A stretch of DNA of 64,000 nt from Pseudomonas lactucae (GTDB lineage: Bacteria; Pseudomonadota; Gammaproteobacteria; Pseudomonadales; Pseudomonadaceae), in contig NZ_JAFHKI010000052.1 in assembly GCF_016937615.1 (NCBI RefSeq), forward strand, positions 50,355-114,354, read 5' to 3'. This document shows, piece after piece, positions 18,059-27,658 of the stretch. Position 1 is the stretch's first letter. Each line of letters opens with the position of its first letter. The position numbers and the translations under genes are program-made. The notes under the pieces were generated by a model. It was not told where the DNA came from. It did not search any database and saw nothing but the letters and a program-made list of their open reading frames with translations.

Positions 18059-19095
18059 CTAGAATTTTTCTGGCTGGCGATTCCAGTGCCGGAACAACGG
18101 CTCCGCCAGAAACAACACAAACAACAAGCGCATCACCTGCATCGCCGTCACTAATGGCACCGACAGTTGCAGGGTCTCGGCCGTGAGGCTCATCTCGGCA
18201 ATCCCGCCGGGCATCATGCCCAAGGTCAACGAGCGCAGGTCCAGGTGGGTGAGGGCGCTCAAGCCCACCGCCGCCAACGTCGCCAGCGCCATGGTCAAGG
18301 CCGTGCCGATCAAGGTGCGCCCCAGAAACGACGGTGCGCTGCGAAAGAACTGACGATTGAAGTGGCAACCCAGGCCGCTGCCGATCAGCCATTGGCCGAT
18401 CTGGCTGCCGCCGTCGGGCAGGCCGATGTGCAGGTCCCACACCACACTGGCGGTGGCGCTGACCAACAACGGTCCGAACAACCACGGGTTTGGCTGACGC
18501 AAACGCTGCCAGCCCCACGCCACCAGCGCGCCGACGGGAAACAGCAAGGCCAGCCAGGCCCAGCTCACCGGCGCCGGATGAAACTGCGGTGCACGCCCCC
18601 CAGCAAATACTTGAAGATCGCCGGCACACACAGCACCACCACCAGCACCCGCAAACTCTGGCCCGCCGCGACACGGCTGAGCACTGCGCCATTGCGCGCG
18701 CCGAGGTTGACCATCTCACCGGAACCGCCCGGCATGCTGGAAAAAAACGCGGTGGCGCGGTCCTCACCGCTGCGGCGCATCAGCCACACACCGACCACGC
18801 TCGACAGGCTGGTGACCAGCGCGCCGAAGAAGATCAGACCGAAGTGGCTCATCACCTGCTCGATCACCAGCGGCGTGAAGTGCAGGCCAATGCCGATGCC
18901 CACCACCCATTGGCCGCATTTGCGCCCGCCGGGTATCTCGGCCAACTGCCAGGGTGTGAGGCAACGCACTAGAATGATCGCCAGCAACGAGCCGACCATA
19001 TACGGCAACGGCCAGCCGACGAGACTGGCCAGGTAACCGCCGGCCAGGCCGACCAGCGGTGTTGCCCACCAATGTTTAAAGGTGACTTCAGACAT
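18059..19095 (-). pseudogene. AbrB-family membrane protein, one frameshift
   Basis: The first half begins MSEVTFKHWWATPLVGLAGG and has repeated membrane segments with FFSSMPGGSGEMVNLGARNG. It then breaks at 18596-18601, where six Gs are present and seven are needed. The second half continues with APVSWAWLALLFPVGALVAW, a matching GMMPGGIAEMSLTAETL motif and LFVLFLAEPLFRHW, ending at 18059. This is the duplicated AbrB/AmoA-regulator membrane family (PF05145-like), unrelated to DNA-binding AbrB. Repaired length 345. Its start overlaps the tctA stop by 8 bp, so it belongs to the tricarboxylate transport operon. Its role there is unknown. Confidence 0.8.
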
Positions 19096-20602
19096 CGGCC
19101 AGGGCACGACGCTGTTGCGCACGTTTACGCCAGATACGCAGCAGCGGCACCAACAGCATGATCGCGGTCAGCACCCAGACGCCAAAGGTGATCGGGCTCG
19201 ACCAGAGGATTTCCAGCGCACCGTTGGAGATCGACAGCGCCCGGCGCAGGTTCTGTTCCATCAGGCCGCCGAGGATAAAGCCCAGCAACAGCGGCGACAG
19301 CGGGAAGTCGAGCTTGCGCAGGATGTAGCCGAAGATGCCGATGGCGATCATCAGGAACAGATCGAAAGTGGTGGCGTGCACGGCGTACACACCGATCGCG
19401 GTGATGATGGCGATCACCGGTACCAGTGCCCAATTCGGCACGGCGAGGATGCGCGTAAAGATGCGAATCATCGGGATGTTGAGGATCACCAGCATGATGT
19501 TGGCGATGAACAACGACGCGATCAGGCCCCAGACGATGTCCGGTTGCTGTTGGAACAGCAGCGGGCCGGGGGTGATGTTATACAGCGACAGTGCGCCGAT
19601 CATCACCGCCGTGGTACCCGAACCGGGTACGCCGAGGGTCAGCATCGGCACCATGGCGCCGCAGACCGACGCGCCGATGGCGGTTTCTGGCGCGGCCAGG
19701 CCACGCATGTCGCCTTGGCCGAACTTGCCGCTGGCACCCGCGATACGTTTCTCGGTCATGTAGGCCACGGCCGAAGCCATGGTCGCACCGGCACCCGGCA
19801 AGACGCCGATGATGAAGCCTGACACGCCGCAACGGATATTCACGGTCAACACCGACAAGGCTTCCTTGACGTTGAACATCATGCGTCCGGTGGCTTTCAC
19901 CGCTTCCTGGCCGCGATGGGTTTTTTCCAACAGCAGCAGAATTTCACTGATCGAGAAGAGGCCCAGTACCAACACCACGAACTGGATGCCGTCGGTCAGG
20001 TGGATGTTGTCACCGGTAAAACGGTACACGCCACTGTTGGCATCGATGCCGACGCACGCGAGAAACAGGCCGATCAGCGCCGATAGAAAGGTCTTCAGCG
20101 GTTTGTCACCGGCCATGCCGCCCAGGCAGACAATCGCAAACACCATCAGTACGAAATATTCCGCCGGGCCGAAAGCAATCGCCCATTTGGCCAGCAGTGG
20201 GGCGAACAGCACCATGCCGCAGGTGGCGATGAACGCGCCGATGAAAGAGCTCCAGGCCGACAACGACAGTGCCACGCCGGCCATGCCTTTGCGGGCCATC
20301 GGGTAGCCGTCGAGGGTGGTCATTACGGTGGAGGCTTCACCCGGGATGTTCAGCAGGATCGAGCTGATGCGGCCGCCATATTCGCAGCCCAGGTACACCG
20401 CTGCCAGCAGGATCAGTGCCGACTCCGGCGGCAGGCCCAGGGCGAAGGCGATCGGGATCAACAGCGCCACGCCGTTGATCGGGCCCAGGCCCGGCAACAG
20501 GCCGACCACGGTGCCGATCAGTGTGCCGCACAGCGCGGTCACCAGATTGTAGGGGCTCAGCGCGATGCCGAAACCCTGGCCCAAATAGCCAAAAGTATCC
20601 AT
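19088..20602 (-). CDS. tctA: Tripartite tricarboxylate transporter large permease TctA
   Basis: 504 residues, about 12 membrane spans, normal TctA length. Family motifs are seen at GTVVGLLPGLGPINGVALLI (about 32-51), YLGCEYGGRISSILLNIPGE (about 70-89) and GVLPGAGATMASAVAYMTEK (about 265-284), the duplicated PG-rich loops of the family. With TctB and TctC it forms a secondary, binding-protein-dependent uptake system for citrate-type tricarboxylates. It starts 1 bp after the tctB stop and overlaps the AbrB-family gene. Confidence 0.93.
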   Translation of the reverse strand: MDTFGYLGQGFGIALSPYNLVTALCGTLIGTVVGLLPGLGPINGVALLIPIAFALGLPPESALILLAAVYLGCEYGGRISSILLNIPGEASTVMTTLDGYPMARKGMAGVALSLSAWSSFIGAFIATCGMVLFAPLLAKWAIAFGPAEYFVLMVFAIVCLGGMAGDKPLKTFLSALIGLFLACVGIDANSGVYRFTGDNIHLTDGIQFVVLVLGLFSISEILLLLEKTHRGQEAVKATGRMMFNVKEALSVLTVNIRCGVSGFIIGVLPGAGATMASAVAYMTEKRIAGASGKFGQGDMRGLAAPETAIGASVCGAMVPMLTLGVPGSGTTAVMIGALSLYNITPGPLLFQQQPDIVWGLIASLFIANIMLVILNIPMIRIFTRILAVPNWALVPVIAIITAIGVYAVHATTFDLFLMIAIGIFGYILRKLDFPLSPLLLGFILGGLMEQNLRRALSISNGALEILWSSPITFGVWVLTAIMLLVPLLRIWRKRAQQRRALADV

Positions 20603-20603
20603 A

Positions 20604-21062
20604 TCAGTTCTCCAGAACGTCGAGCAGACCGAGGGGCAGCGGTACGTCCATGGTTTTATCGAACAGCAGATAAAGACCGACGCTCATCAAGGTGATGATC
20701 ACCGCACCGGGCAACCAGCGGCCGCCGTACAGCCGTGCCATCGGAATGCCGATCAGCATGCTGCTGAGAATGAAACCCAGGGATTCGAAAGTGCCGGCAA
20801 ACACCAGCAACAACGCTACACAGATCGCGATCTTGATCAGCGTCGGTCGATCCAGCGCGGGTTCATCGTCGGTGTGTTTGGTCGGTTGCGGGCGAATCAG
20901 CATATAAACAAGCGCCAGACCCATCAGCCCGAGCAGCAGCAATGGGAAAGCCCTGGGGCCTACGGGTTCGTAGGAAAAGGCCGCTTGATAGGGCCAAGCC
21001 ATCAGTGCCAGTCCGGCACAGGCCAGTAACAGCACGGCCGCGAAAATGCGTTGGAAGAGCAT
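20604..21062 (-). CDS. tctB: Tripartite tricarboxylate transporter small permease TctB
   Basis: 152 residues from the ATG at 21062, preceded by CCCAGGAGTTTCCC (clear ribosome site). An upstream start at 21095 lacks this. There are four membrane segments (AAVLLLACAGLALMAWPYQ, FPLLLLGLMGLALVYMLI, IAICVALLLVFAGTFESLGF, LPGAVIITLMSVGLYLLF), the usual TctB layout. It lies between tctC and tctA in the operon. Confidence 0.9.
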   Translation of the reverse strand: MLFQRIFAAVLLLACAGLALMAWPYQAAFSYEPVGPRAFPLLLLGLMGLALVYMLIRPQPTKHTDDEPALDRPTLIKIAICVALLLVFAGTFESLGFILSSMLIGIPMARLYGGRWLPGAVIITLMSVGLYLLFDKTMDVPLPLGLLDVLEN

Positions 21063-21121
21063 GGGAAACTCCTGGGCCACGTCTTCGCTGTGCAAAGACG
21101 TGGCGCGCGAACAGGGGGCGA

Positions 21122-22105
21122 TTACTGGATCAGACCGAACTCTTTGGCCAGCACTTTGTAGTCAGCCACCTGTTTCTTCACGTAGGTGTCCAGCTCCGGA
21201 CCGGTCATGGCAAACGGGAACAGCTCGCGCTGGTCACGCAGCTTGTCGAACTCGTCGGAGGCCAGCAGTTTGTCGAAAGCGGCTTTCCACCAGGCGTAGT
21301 CTTCATCGCTGACTTTTGGCCCGAGGTAGAAACCGCGCACCACCGGCCAGACGATGTCGTAGCCTTGCTCCCTGGCGGTCGGAATATCTTTCATTTCCGG
21401 CTCGTCCAGGCGCTTCTCGGCGAACACCGCCAGCAGGCGCATGTCGCCGCTCTGGATGTGCGGCATGGAGTCGGAGATGTCGGTACTGCCCACCTGGATA
21501 TGCCCACCCAGCAGGGCCGTGGCGATTTCGCCGCCGCCTTCGAGCGCCACGTAGCGCAAGTCACGCGGGTTGATCCCGGCCGCCTTGGCGATCAGTGCGG
21601 TTTGCATCCAGTCCTGGCTGCCGACGGTGCCGCCGGAACCGATCACAACTTTGCTCGGATCTTTCTTCAGGGCCTGTACCAGGTCGTCGAGGGTCTTGTA
21701 AGGCGAATCGCTTTTCACCGCGATGGCGCCGTAGCTGGTGCCGACCGCCGCCAACCAACGCACGGCGCTTTCGTCGAAACGTCCGAATTTGCCCTGGGCC
21801 AGATTCAACAGCGAACCGCTGGACCACGCCACCAGGGTGCCGCCATCCGCAGGGCGCTGCGCCACCACCGCGTTGTAGGCCACCGCGCCCACGCCGCCGG
21901 GCATGTAGGTCACGCGCATTGGTTTGCTCAGCAACTTCTCGTTGACCAGCGCGCTTTGCGCCAGTTTGCAGGTCAGGTCAAAACCACCGCCGGGGGAGGC
22001 CGGGGCAATGCATTCCGGGCGCTTGGGCTCATCGGCGGCCAGCAGTTGGCCGGCGAACAGCATGCAGCCGGCGGCGAGGGCCAATTTACGCAGTGAAGGG
22101 GTCAT
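21122..22105 (-). CDS. tctC: Tricarboxylate-binding periplasmic protein TctC
   Basis: 327 residues of the Bug/TctC family. The signal peptide spans about 1-23 (ending GQLLAADE), and the mature part begins ECIAPASPGGGFDLTCK, the usual TctC text. Other family features are SVGTSYGAIAVKSDSPYKTL-like wording and GSGGTVGSQDWMQTALIAKA. The ATG at 22105 is chosen because GGAG lies 7 nt upstream; one at 22117 is possible. It captures tricarboxylates for TctAB. It lies downstream of opdH in the same direction. Confidence 0.92.
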   Translation of the reverse strand: MTPSLRKLALAAGCMLFAGQLLAADEPKRPECIAPASPGGGFDLTCKLAQSALVNEKLLSKPMRVTYMPGGVGAVAYNAVVAQRPADGGTLVAWSSGSLLNLAQGKFGRFDESAVRWLAAVGTSYGAIAVKSDSPYKTLDDLVQALKKDPSKVVIGSGGTVGSQDWMQTALIAKAAGINPRDLRYVALEGGGEIATALLGGHIQVGSTDISDSMPHIQSGDMRLLAVFAEKRLDEPEMKDIPTAREQGYDIVWPVVRGFYLGPKVSDEDYAWWKAAFDKLLASDEFDKLRDQRELFPFAMTGPELDTYVKKQVADYKVLAKEFGLIQ

Positions 22106-22138
22106 GGTGATCTCCATCGTTGTTGTTATTGGGTCTAT

Positions 22139-23431
22139 TTACCAGAGGGCGACGCTGTAGCTGACCAGCACACGCATTTCGTCCGCATCACGGGCCGAAT
22201 AGTTGGAGCGGTACGTGGCATTGCGCAGGCGCACGGCCACGTCCTTGAACGTACCGGTTTGCACCACGTACTTGATCTCGGTGTTGCGCTCCCACTCTTT
22301 GCCGGTGTCGCCGTTCTTGAGCTTGATGTTGTCACCCGACAGGTAACGGCTCATGAAGCTCAGGCCCGGAATGCCCAGCTTGGCGAAGTCGTAGTCGTAG
22401 CGCGCCTGCCAAGAGCGCTCCTCGGCGCCGGCAAAGTCGTTGATCTGCACGAAGTTGACCAGGTACGGGTCGCTGCCATCCACATACGGGAAGGCGCTGT
22501 CGCCGGACATGTGCTGGTAGCCGGCGCTGAGCTTGTGGCCATTGAGGGCATAGCTGAACAGGCCGTTGAGGGAGGTGTTGTCGATCTTGCCGCCACGGGC
22601 CGCGCCGGTGTCATCGCTGATGGCCAGGCGCAGGTCGGCGGCGAAGGTGCCGGGGCCCATCGGGCGCGCGGCGACCAGGCCGAGGAAGTGCTGGCGGTAC
22701 ACGTCGTCGAGCTGGGCGAAGTGGTAGCTGCCGGTGATCTTGTCGGCGAACTTGTAGTCCACGCCACCGAAGTTGAAGTGCTTGCCAGTGGCACCGCTGA
22801 GAAAACGGCTGTTCTTGTTGTTGAGCGCGATGTCTTCGTAATTGCTGTCGTCGCGGTCCTTGGCCTTGTCCAGGCGGCCGCCGGTGAACGTCAGGTTTTT
22901 GAACTCCTTGGAGGTCAGCAGGCCACCATTGAACGTCTGCGGCAGAATGCGCCCGTCGTTGGGCTTGAGAATCGGCAGTTCAGGCATCAGCGAGCCGATT
23001 TTCAGCTCGGTGGCGGAGATTTTCACTTTGCCGGTCAACCCCAGCTTGGAGTATTCGTCGGCGGCGCGGCCATCGTCGTGGGTGGGCAGCAGGCCGGTGC
23101 CGGTGCGGTCGGGGCTGGAGTCGAGCTTGACGCCGAGCATGCCCAGCGCATCCACGCCAAAACCGACGGTGCCTTCGGTGTAGCCCGATTGCAGGTTGAG
23201 CATGAAGCCCTGAGCCCATTCGTCGCGCTTGGATTGCTGGGCACTGGTGCCGTCGCGAAAGTCGCGGTTGAAGTACATGTTGCGGGTTTCCAGGGTCGCG
23301 CTACTGTCTTCGAAGAAGGCAGCCTGGCTAAGCGGCGAAAAGCCGGCAAGGGCGGCGGCACTGGCGAAGGCGGTTTGGGTCAGGCGGGAAAAACGAACAG
23401 GCGGACAAGCCTGGGGCTGTGTCGACAGCAT
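22139..23431 (-). CDS. opdH: OprD-family outer-membrane porin, OpdH type
   Basis: 430 residues with a signal peptide (about 1-37, ending LSQAAFFEDS) and OprD-family barrel text (ATLETRNMYFNRDFRDG, EWAQGFMLNLQSGYTEGTVG, GFGVDALGMLG). The C-terminal aromatic residue (VSYSVALW) is the outer-membrane assembly signal. OpdH in P. aeruginosa takes up tricarboxylates and lies by tctCBA; the same order here supports the assignment, which rests on context more than on residues. It is the first gene of the opdH-tctC-tctB-tctA-abrB operon and is divergent from tctDE. Confidence 0.85.
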   Translation of the reverse strand: MLSTQPQACPPVRFSRLTQTAFASAAALAGFSPLSQAAFFEDSSATLETRNMYFNRDFRDGTSAQQSKRDEWAQGFMLNLQSGYTEGTVGFGVDALGMLGVKLDSSPDRTGTGLLPTHDDGRAADEYSKLGLTGKVKISATELKIGSLMPELPILKPNDGRILPQTFNGGLLTSKEFKNLTFTGGRLDKAKDRDDSNYEDIALNNKNSRFLSGATGKHFNFGGVDYKFADKITGSYHFAQLDDVYRQHFLGLVAARPMGPGTFAADLRLAISDDTGAARGGKIDNTSLNGLFSYALNGHKLSAGYQHMSGDSAFPYVDGSDPYLVNFVQINDFAGAEERSWQARYDYDFAKLGIPGLSFMSRYLSGDNIKLKNGDTGKEWERNTEIKYVVQTGTFKDVAVRLRNATYRSNYSARDADEMRVLVSYSVALW

Positions 23432-23551
23432 CGTGGTGCACTCCGTTATTGTTCTTATTTTGACGAAAACGCATCGAGGCGTTTTTCGGGCGCTACGGTT
23501 GAGGTAGCTGGGCAGGCAGGGTCTACCGTGTCTGGATGCTAAAGGGCGAAG

Positions 23552-23584
23552 CTTTCACTAACCTTTCAATCGCCTTTCAATGTT
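23552..23584. promoter_or_regulatory. Three 11-bp-spaced CTTTCA repeats, likely TctD operator
   Basis: CTTTCA occurs at 23552, 23563 and 23574, exactly one helical turn apart, in the opdH-tctD divergent promoter region. OmpR/PhoB-class regulators such as TctD bind tandem direct repeats with 11-bp spacing. The second and third repeats share the extended unit CTTTCAAT. Binding by TctD is inferred. Confidence 0.6.
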
Positions 23585-23666
23585 TTCGGGCTTCACAGGC
23601 CAGGTGGCGCCTGTAAACTGCCCGGCAAAGCGTGGCGCCGACCACCCCCGAACGAGGTAGAAATCC

Positions 23667-24339
23667 ATGCGTGTCCTCTTGGTTGAAGACCACCTGCAGC
23701 TCGCCGAAAGTGTCGCCCAGGCGCTCAAGAGCACGGGGTTGACCGTTGACGTGCTGGCACGATGGCGTGGCCGCGGACCTGGCCTTGAGCAGTGAGGATT
23801 ACGCGGTCGCCATCCTCGATGTGGGCCTGCCGCGCATGGATGGTTTCGAGGTGCTGGCGCGCCTGCGGGCGCGTGGGAAAAATCTGCCGGTGTTGATGCT
23901 GACCGCGCGCAGTGACGTGAAAGATCGCGTGCATGGCCTGAACCTGGGCGCCGATGACTACCTGGCCAAGCCGTTCGAGTTGACGGAACTGGAGGCGCGG
24001 GTCAAGGCGCTGCTGCGCCGCAGCGTACTGGGCGGCGAGCGCCAACAGACCTGCGGTGTGCTGGTATACGACCTCGACACGCGACGGTTCACCGTGGGCG
24101 GCGAGTTGATGACGCTGACCTCCCGCGAGCAAGCCGTACTGGAGGCCTTGATCGCCCGCCCAGGCCGCGTGATGAGCAAGGAGCAGCTCGCCTCTCAGGT
24201 GTTCGGCCTGGACGAAGAGGCCAGCCCGGACGCCATCGAAATCTACGTGCACCGCCTGCGCAAGAAACTCGACGGCCAGCCCATCGCCATCGTGACCTTC
24301 CGCGGCCTCGGCTACCTGCTGGAAGCCCGCGATGCATAA
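23667..24339 (+). pseudogene. tctD: Response regulator TctD, one frameshift
   Basis: OmpR-family regulator. The N-terminus MRVLLVEDHLQLAESVAQAL carries the acidic pocket. The frame then breaks at about 23756 (TGCTGGCACG): HDGVAADLALSSEDYAVAIL follows in a frame shifted by one. The phospho-acceptor Asp is in ILDVGLPRMDGFEV and the switch Lys in YLAKPFELTELEARVKALLR; the winged helix follows (SPDAIEIYVHRLRKKLDG, IVTFRGLGYLLE). Removing one base near 23756 gives 223 residues, the TctD norm, so this event is an insertion, unlike the others. The stop overlaps the tctE start. It should control the divergent opdH-tct operon. Confidence 0.87.
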
Positions 24340-25717
24340 GCCCAGCAGCCTGCGCTGGCGCCTGCTGTGGAACCTGGCGCTGCTGCTGGTGTTGTTGATG
24401 CTGGCCAGCGGCATGAGTGCCTATTGGAACGGTCGCGAAGCCGCCGACACCGCCTATGACCGCACCCTGCTGGCCTCGGCGCGGACCATTGCCGCGGGCC
24501 TGACCCAGGTGGACGGTACCCTCAGCGCCAACGTGCCCTATGTGGCCCTGGACACCTTCGCCTACGACAGCGCCGGGCGGATCTATTACCAGGTCAATGA
24601 CATCCACCAAAAGCTGATCTCTGGCTACGAAAACCTGCCGGGCCCACCGCCCGGCACGCCGCGAACCGATGACTATCCGGCGCTGGCGCGGTTTTACAAC
24701 GCCAAGTATCAGGGCCAGCAAGTGCGGGTAGTGAGCTTGCTGAAGGCCGTTTCCGAACCGAATATGAACGGCATGGCGGAGATCCGCGTGGCCGAAACCG
24801 ATGAAGCGCGGGTGAGCATGGCCCGCAGCCTGATGGCTGACACCTTGCTGCGCCTGGGCATGCTCGCCATCGGCGCGTTGTTGCTGGTGTGGTTTGCCGT
24901 GAGTGCTGCGCTGCGCCCGCTGGAGCGCCTGCGCACAGCGGTGGAAGAACGCCAGCCCGACGACCTGCGGCCGTTGCCTCTGGTGGAGGTGCAGCATGAA
25001 TTCGGGCCGTTGGTGCGTTCCCTCAATCACTTCACCGAACGCCTGCGCGGCCAGTTCGAGCGCCAGGCGCAGTTTATTGCCGATGCCGCCCATGAGTTGC
25101 GCACGCCGTTGGCCGCGCTCAAGGCTCGGCTGGAGCTGGGCTTGCGCGCTGAAGACCCCGTCACGTGGCGCAGCACTCTGGAAACTGCCGCCCAAGGCAC
25201 TGATCGGCTGACCCACCTGGCCAACCAATTGCTGTCCCTGGCCCGCATCGAAAACGGTGCGCGGGCCATTGCCGAGGGGGGCGCGCAGTTGCTCGACCTC
25301 AGCCAACTGGCGCGGGAGCTAGGCATGGCCATGGCGCCCCTGGCGCATGCGCGCGGCGTGGCGTTGGCGCTGGAGGCTGACGAGCCGGTATGGCTGCGCG
25401 GCGAGCCGACGCTGCTTAACGAGTTGCTGAGTAACTTGGTGGACAACGCTCTGGCGCACACGCCGCCCGGCGGCAACGTGATTCTGCGAGTAACGGCGCC
25501 GGCGGTGCTGGAAGTGGAAGATGACGGGCCGGGTATTCCGGCGGACGAACGCGACCGGGTGTTCGAGCGCTTCTATCGGCGCAGCCAGCAAGGCATGGGC
25601 ACTGGCCTGGGGCTGGCGATTGTCGGTGAAATCTGTCGGGCGCACCTGGCGCAGATCAGCCTGCACGATGGCGAGCGGGCGGGGTTGAAGGTGCGGGTGA
25701 GTTTTATCGCCGGTTGA
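24332..25717 (+). CDS. tctE: Sensor histidine kinase TctE
   Basis: 461 residues. TM1 is at about 9-30, a periplasmic sensor domain (TctE N-terminal type) at about 31-170, TM2 at about 173-193 and a HAMP-like linker. The H-box FIADAAHELRTPLAALKARL is at about 248-267, the N-box LSNLVDNALAHTPPGGN at about 367-383, and the G-boxes are VEDDGPGIPADERDRVFERF and GTGLGLAIVGEICRAH. It should phosphorylate TctD in response to tricarboxylates. It overlaps tctD by 8 bp. Its stop codon is immediately adjacent to the stop of the convergent HDOD gene, with no spacer. Confidence 0.93.
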   Translation: MHKPSSLRWRLLWNLALLLVLLMLASGMSAYWNGREAADTAYDRTLLASARTIAAGLTQVDGTLSANVPYVALDTFAYDSAGRIYYQVNDIHQKLISGYENLPGPPPGTPRTDDYPALARFYNAKYQGQQVRVVSLLKAVSEPNMNGMAEIRVAETDEARVSMARSLMADTLLRLGMLAIGALLLVWFAVSAALRPLERLRTAVEERQPDDLRPLPLVEVQHEFGPLVRSLNHFTERLRGQFERQAQFIADAAHELRTPLAALKARLELGLRAEDPVTWRSTLETAAQGTDRLTHLANQLLSLARIENGARAIAEGGAQLLDLSQLARELGMAMAPLAHARGVALALEADEPVWLRGEPTLLNELLSNLVDNALAHTPPGGNVILRVTAPAVLEVEDDGPGIPADERDRVFERFYRRSQQGMGTGLGLAIVGEICRAHLAQISLHDGERAGLKVRVSFIAG

Positions 25718-26539
25718 TCAATAAAACATCGAGCGTGCTTCATCCAGCTCGATGCGCAGCTTCTCGCTGTAGGGATCAATTTGCAGTTTCTTCATCGCCG
25801 GCACGCTTGAGACATCCACTCTTGCCAGCGGGTGCTCTGTGCCGCGATGGCAATACAGCATGGCGATCTGTACCAGGTCGATATAGTCGAGGCTGGCGGA
25901 GTCGCGCTCCAGGTTCAGGTACTGGCCCGGCAGTTTGGCCAGCATTTCCGGAAAGTCCCAGCCACTGAGCAGTTTGTCACCCAGCACCGGGTGGATGCTG
26001 TCGATCACATGGTTGAGGCTGACCGGGTCTGAGAGCAGTTCGTAATGGTCTTCGGCGTAGGTGAGGATCGGCAGCACGCCAATCTGATGCACCAGGCCGC
26101 CCAACGCTGCCTGGTCCGGCTTGAGCTGGCTGTGGCTGCGGCACAGGGCGTAACTGACGCCCGCCACCTCCAGGCTGCGGCGCCACACATCGCGCATTTT
26201 TTGTTCGACGGTTTCGGAGCGGGCATGGAAGATCTGCTCCATGACCAGGCCGATGGCCAGGTTGCTGCTGTAGTTGGTGCCCAGCCGCGTGATGGCGGTG
26301 TGCAGGTCGGTGACTTCCTGGGTCGCACGCAGCAGCGGGCTGTTGACCACTTTGATCAGGCGCGCAGACAGCGCGGTGTCGCGACCGATCACTTTGCTCA
26401 AATGGCTGATGCTGATTTCCGGGTTCTCGGCGGCCTGACGGATGTTCAGGGCCACCTCCGGCAATGTCGGCAGAACCAGGTCATCGTTGTCGATGGCCTT
26501 GACCAAAGCCTGTTGGACTCTTTCCTCCAGCTTGTTCAT
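25718..26539 (-). CDS. HDOD-domain protein
   Basis: 273 residues. The HDOD domain occupies about 20-215, with the diagnostic LPTLPEVALNIRQAAENPEI and LSKVIGRDTALSARLIKVVN (about 25-65), and GLVHQIGVLPILTYAEDHYE. The family is a catalytically degenerate relative of HD phosphohydrolases, usually linked to signalling, biofilm or cell-cycle control. No partner domain is present. It is monocistronic. Confidence 0.88.
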   Translation of the reverse strand: MNKLEERVQQALVKAIDNDDLVLPTLPEVALNIRQAAENPEISISHLSKVIGRDTALSARLIKVVNSPLLRATQEVTDLHTAITRLGTNYSSNLAIGLVMEQIFHARSETVEQKMRDVWRRSLEVAGVSYALCRSHSQLKPDQAALGGLVHQIGVLPILTYAEDHYELLSDPVSLNHVIDSIHPVLGDKLLSGWDFPEMLAKLPGQYLNLERDSASLDYIDLVQIAMLYCHRGTEHPLARVDVSSVPAMKKLQIDPYSEKLRIELDEARSMFY

Positions 26540-26576
26540 TCATGTTCTCTAGGGTGTTGCAAAAAAGGTACGGCGA

Positions 26577-27518
26577 TTAACGCTGGATCTCTCGATCGCG
26601 GTCGAGTGTATAAGGCAGTTCAAGCAGTTGCAGGCCGGGACCTTCGAGTGTGCCTAGGTACACATCGCCACTATCGGCTGCTTCGGCCTGCAAGACCGCC
26701 AGAAGTTCAATCGACAGGTCAGCTTTTGCGGCAATCACCACTTCGCCGATTGCACTGTTATGGCTGGGGGAAAACAACGGCGTACCTGGCTCGGGCATCT
26801 GGGCAGCATCGAGTTTCAAGCGATACAGGCGGCGCTTGAGTTTGCCCAGGTACTGCATGCGCGCGACGATTTCCTGGCCTGTGTAGCAACCCTTCTTGAA
26901 GCTGACGCCGCCCACGGCTTGCAGGTTGAGCATCTGCGGGATGAACAGTTCGCGGGTCTGTGGCATGACCTGGCCGATGCCGGCGCGGATCTGGCCCAGC
27001 AACCAGTCATTCAGAGGCGCTTCGTCCAAGTGTGCGGCCAACTGGCTGCGCACGGTGTCGGCGCTTTCGGCAGGTACCCAGAGTTCCGCGCGGCCGGGGG
27101 AGACACGAATGGCGATCAGGTGTTCGGCGCGGGCGACGCTGTCCGTCTCGGCGGGTAGCCCAAGGCCAAGCCCGGTGAGCAGGTGATCGCCATTGGCTAC
27201 ACCGAAACGCACCCAGGCGGCGCTTTCGTCGGTGAGTTTGGATTTGGAGAACACGGCATACTTTTTCAGGTCAGCCAGTTGGGGGTCCAGCAGCTCGCTG
27301 GCCATGGCCAGCAACACACCGTCACCTTGCAATACGATGCGAAAGCTCGACTGCATGCGGCCTTTTTGCGTGCAGCGCGCACCGAGGCTGGCCTGGGTAT
27401 CGCTCAGGTAATTGAGATTGCAGGTCAGTTGGCCCTGCAGGAACTTGGCAGCGTCGGCGCCGCGGACGGCGAGAACGCCTTCGTGGGACAGGGGGCAGAA
27501 GAAAGCAGAGTCGGCCAT
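26577..27518 (-). CDS. ygfZ: Folate-binding Fe-S cluster maturation protein YgfZ
   Basis: 313 residues with the YgfZ signature KGCYTGQEIVARMQYLGKLK (about 207-226), where the Cys is the conserved functional residue. The N-terminus FCPLSHEGVLAVRGADAAKF and LQGQLTCNLNYL are GcvT-like. It supports assembly or repair of certain Fe-S enzymes in a folate-dependent way. It is divergent from sdhE, the usual Pseudomonas arrangement. Confidence 0.93.
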   Translation of the reverse strand: MADSAFFCPLSHEGVLAVRGADAAKFLQGQLTCNLNYLSDTQASLGARCTQKGRMQSSFRIVLQGDGVLLAMASELLDPQLADLKKYAVFSKSKLTDESAAWVRFGVANGDHLLTGLGLGLPAETDSVARAEHLIAIRVSPGRAELWVPAESADTVRSQLAAHLDEAPLNDWLLGQIRAGIGQVMPQTRELFIPQMLNLQAVGGVSFKKGCYTGQEIVARMQYLGKLKRRLYRLKLDAAQMPEPGTPLFSPSHNSAIGEVVIAAKADLSIELLAVLQAEAADSGDVYLGTLEGPGLQLLELPYTLDRDREIQR

Positions 27519-27658
27519 GGGTCATCGCAGGTCAAAAAGTCATGGGTGCATCATAGAGGGGCGCCCGGCAAATGGATAGTTTCCAGATGGGGCGACCAAA
27601 GCCGAGTGTTCCCTCGCAGTCGGGCCTGTATACTGGCGCGCTATTTGAGGAGCGTTCC

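Noticed and set aside
24089..25306. 405-codon frame on the minus strand over tctE
   Set aside because: Shadow of the histidine kinase gene; its text is rich in G, Q, R and A without domain motifs.
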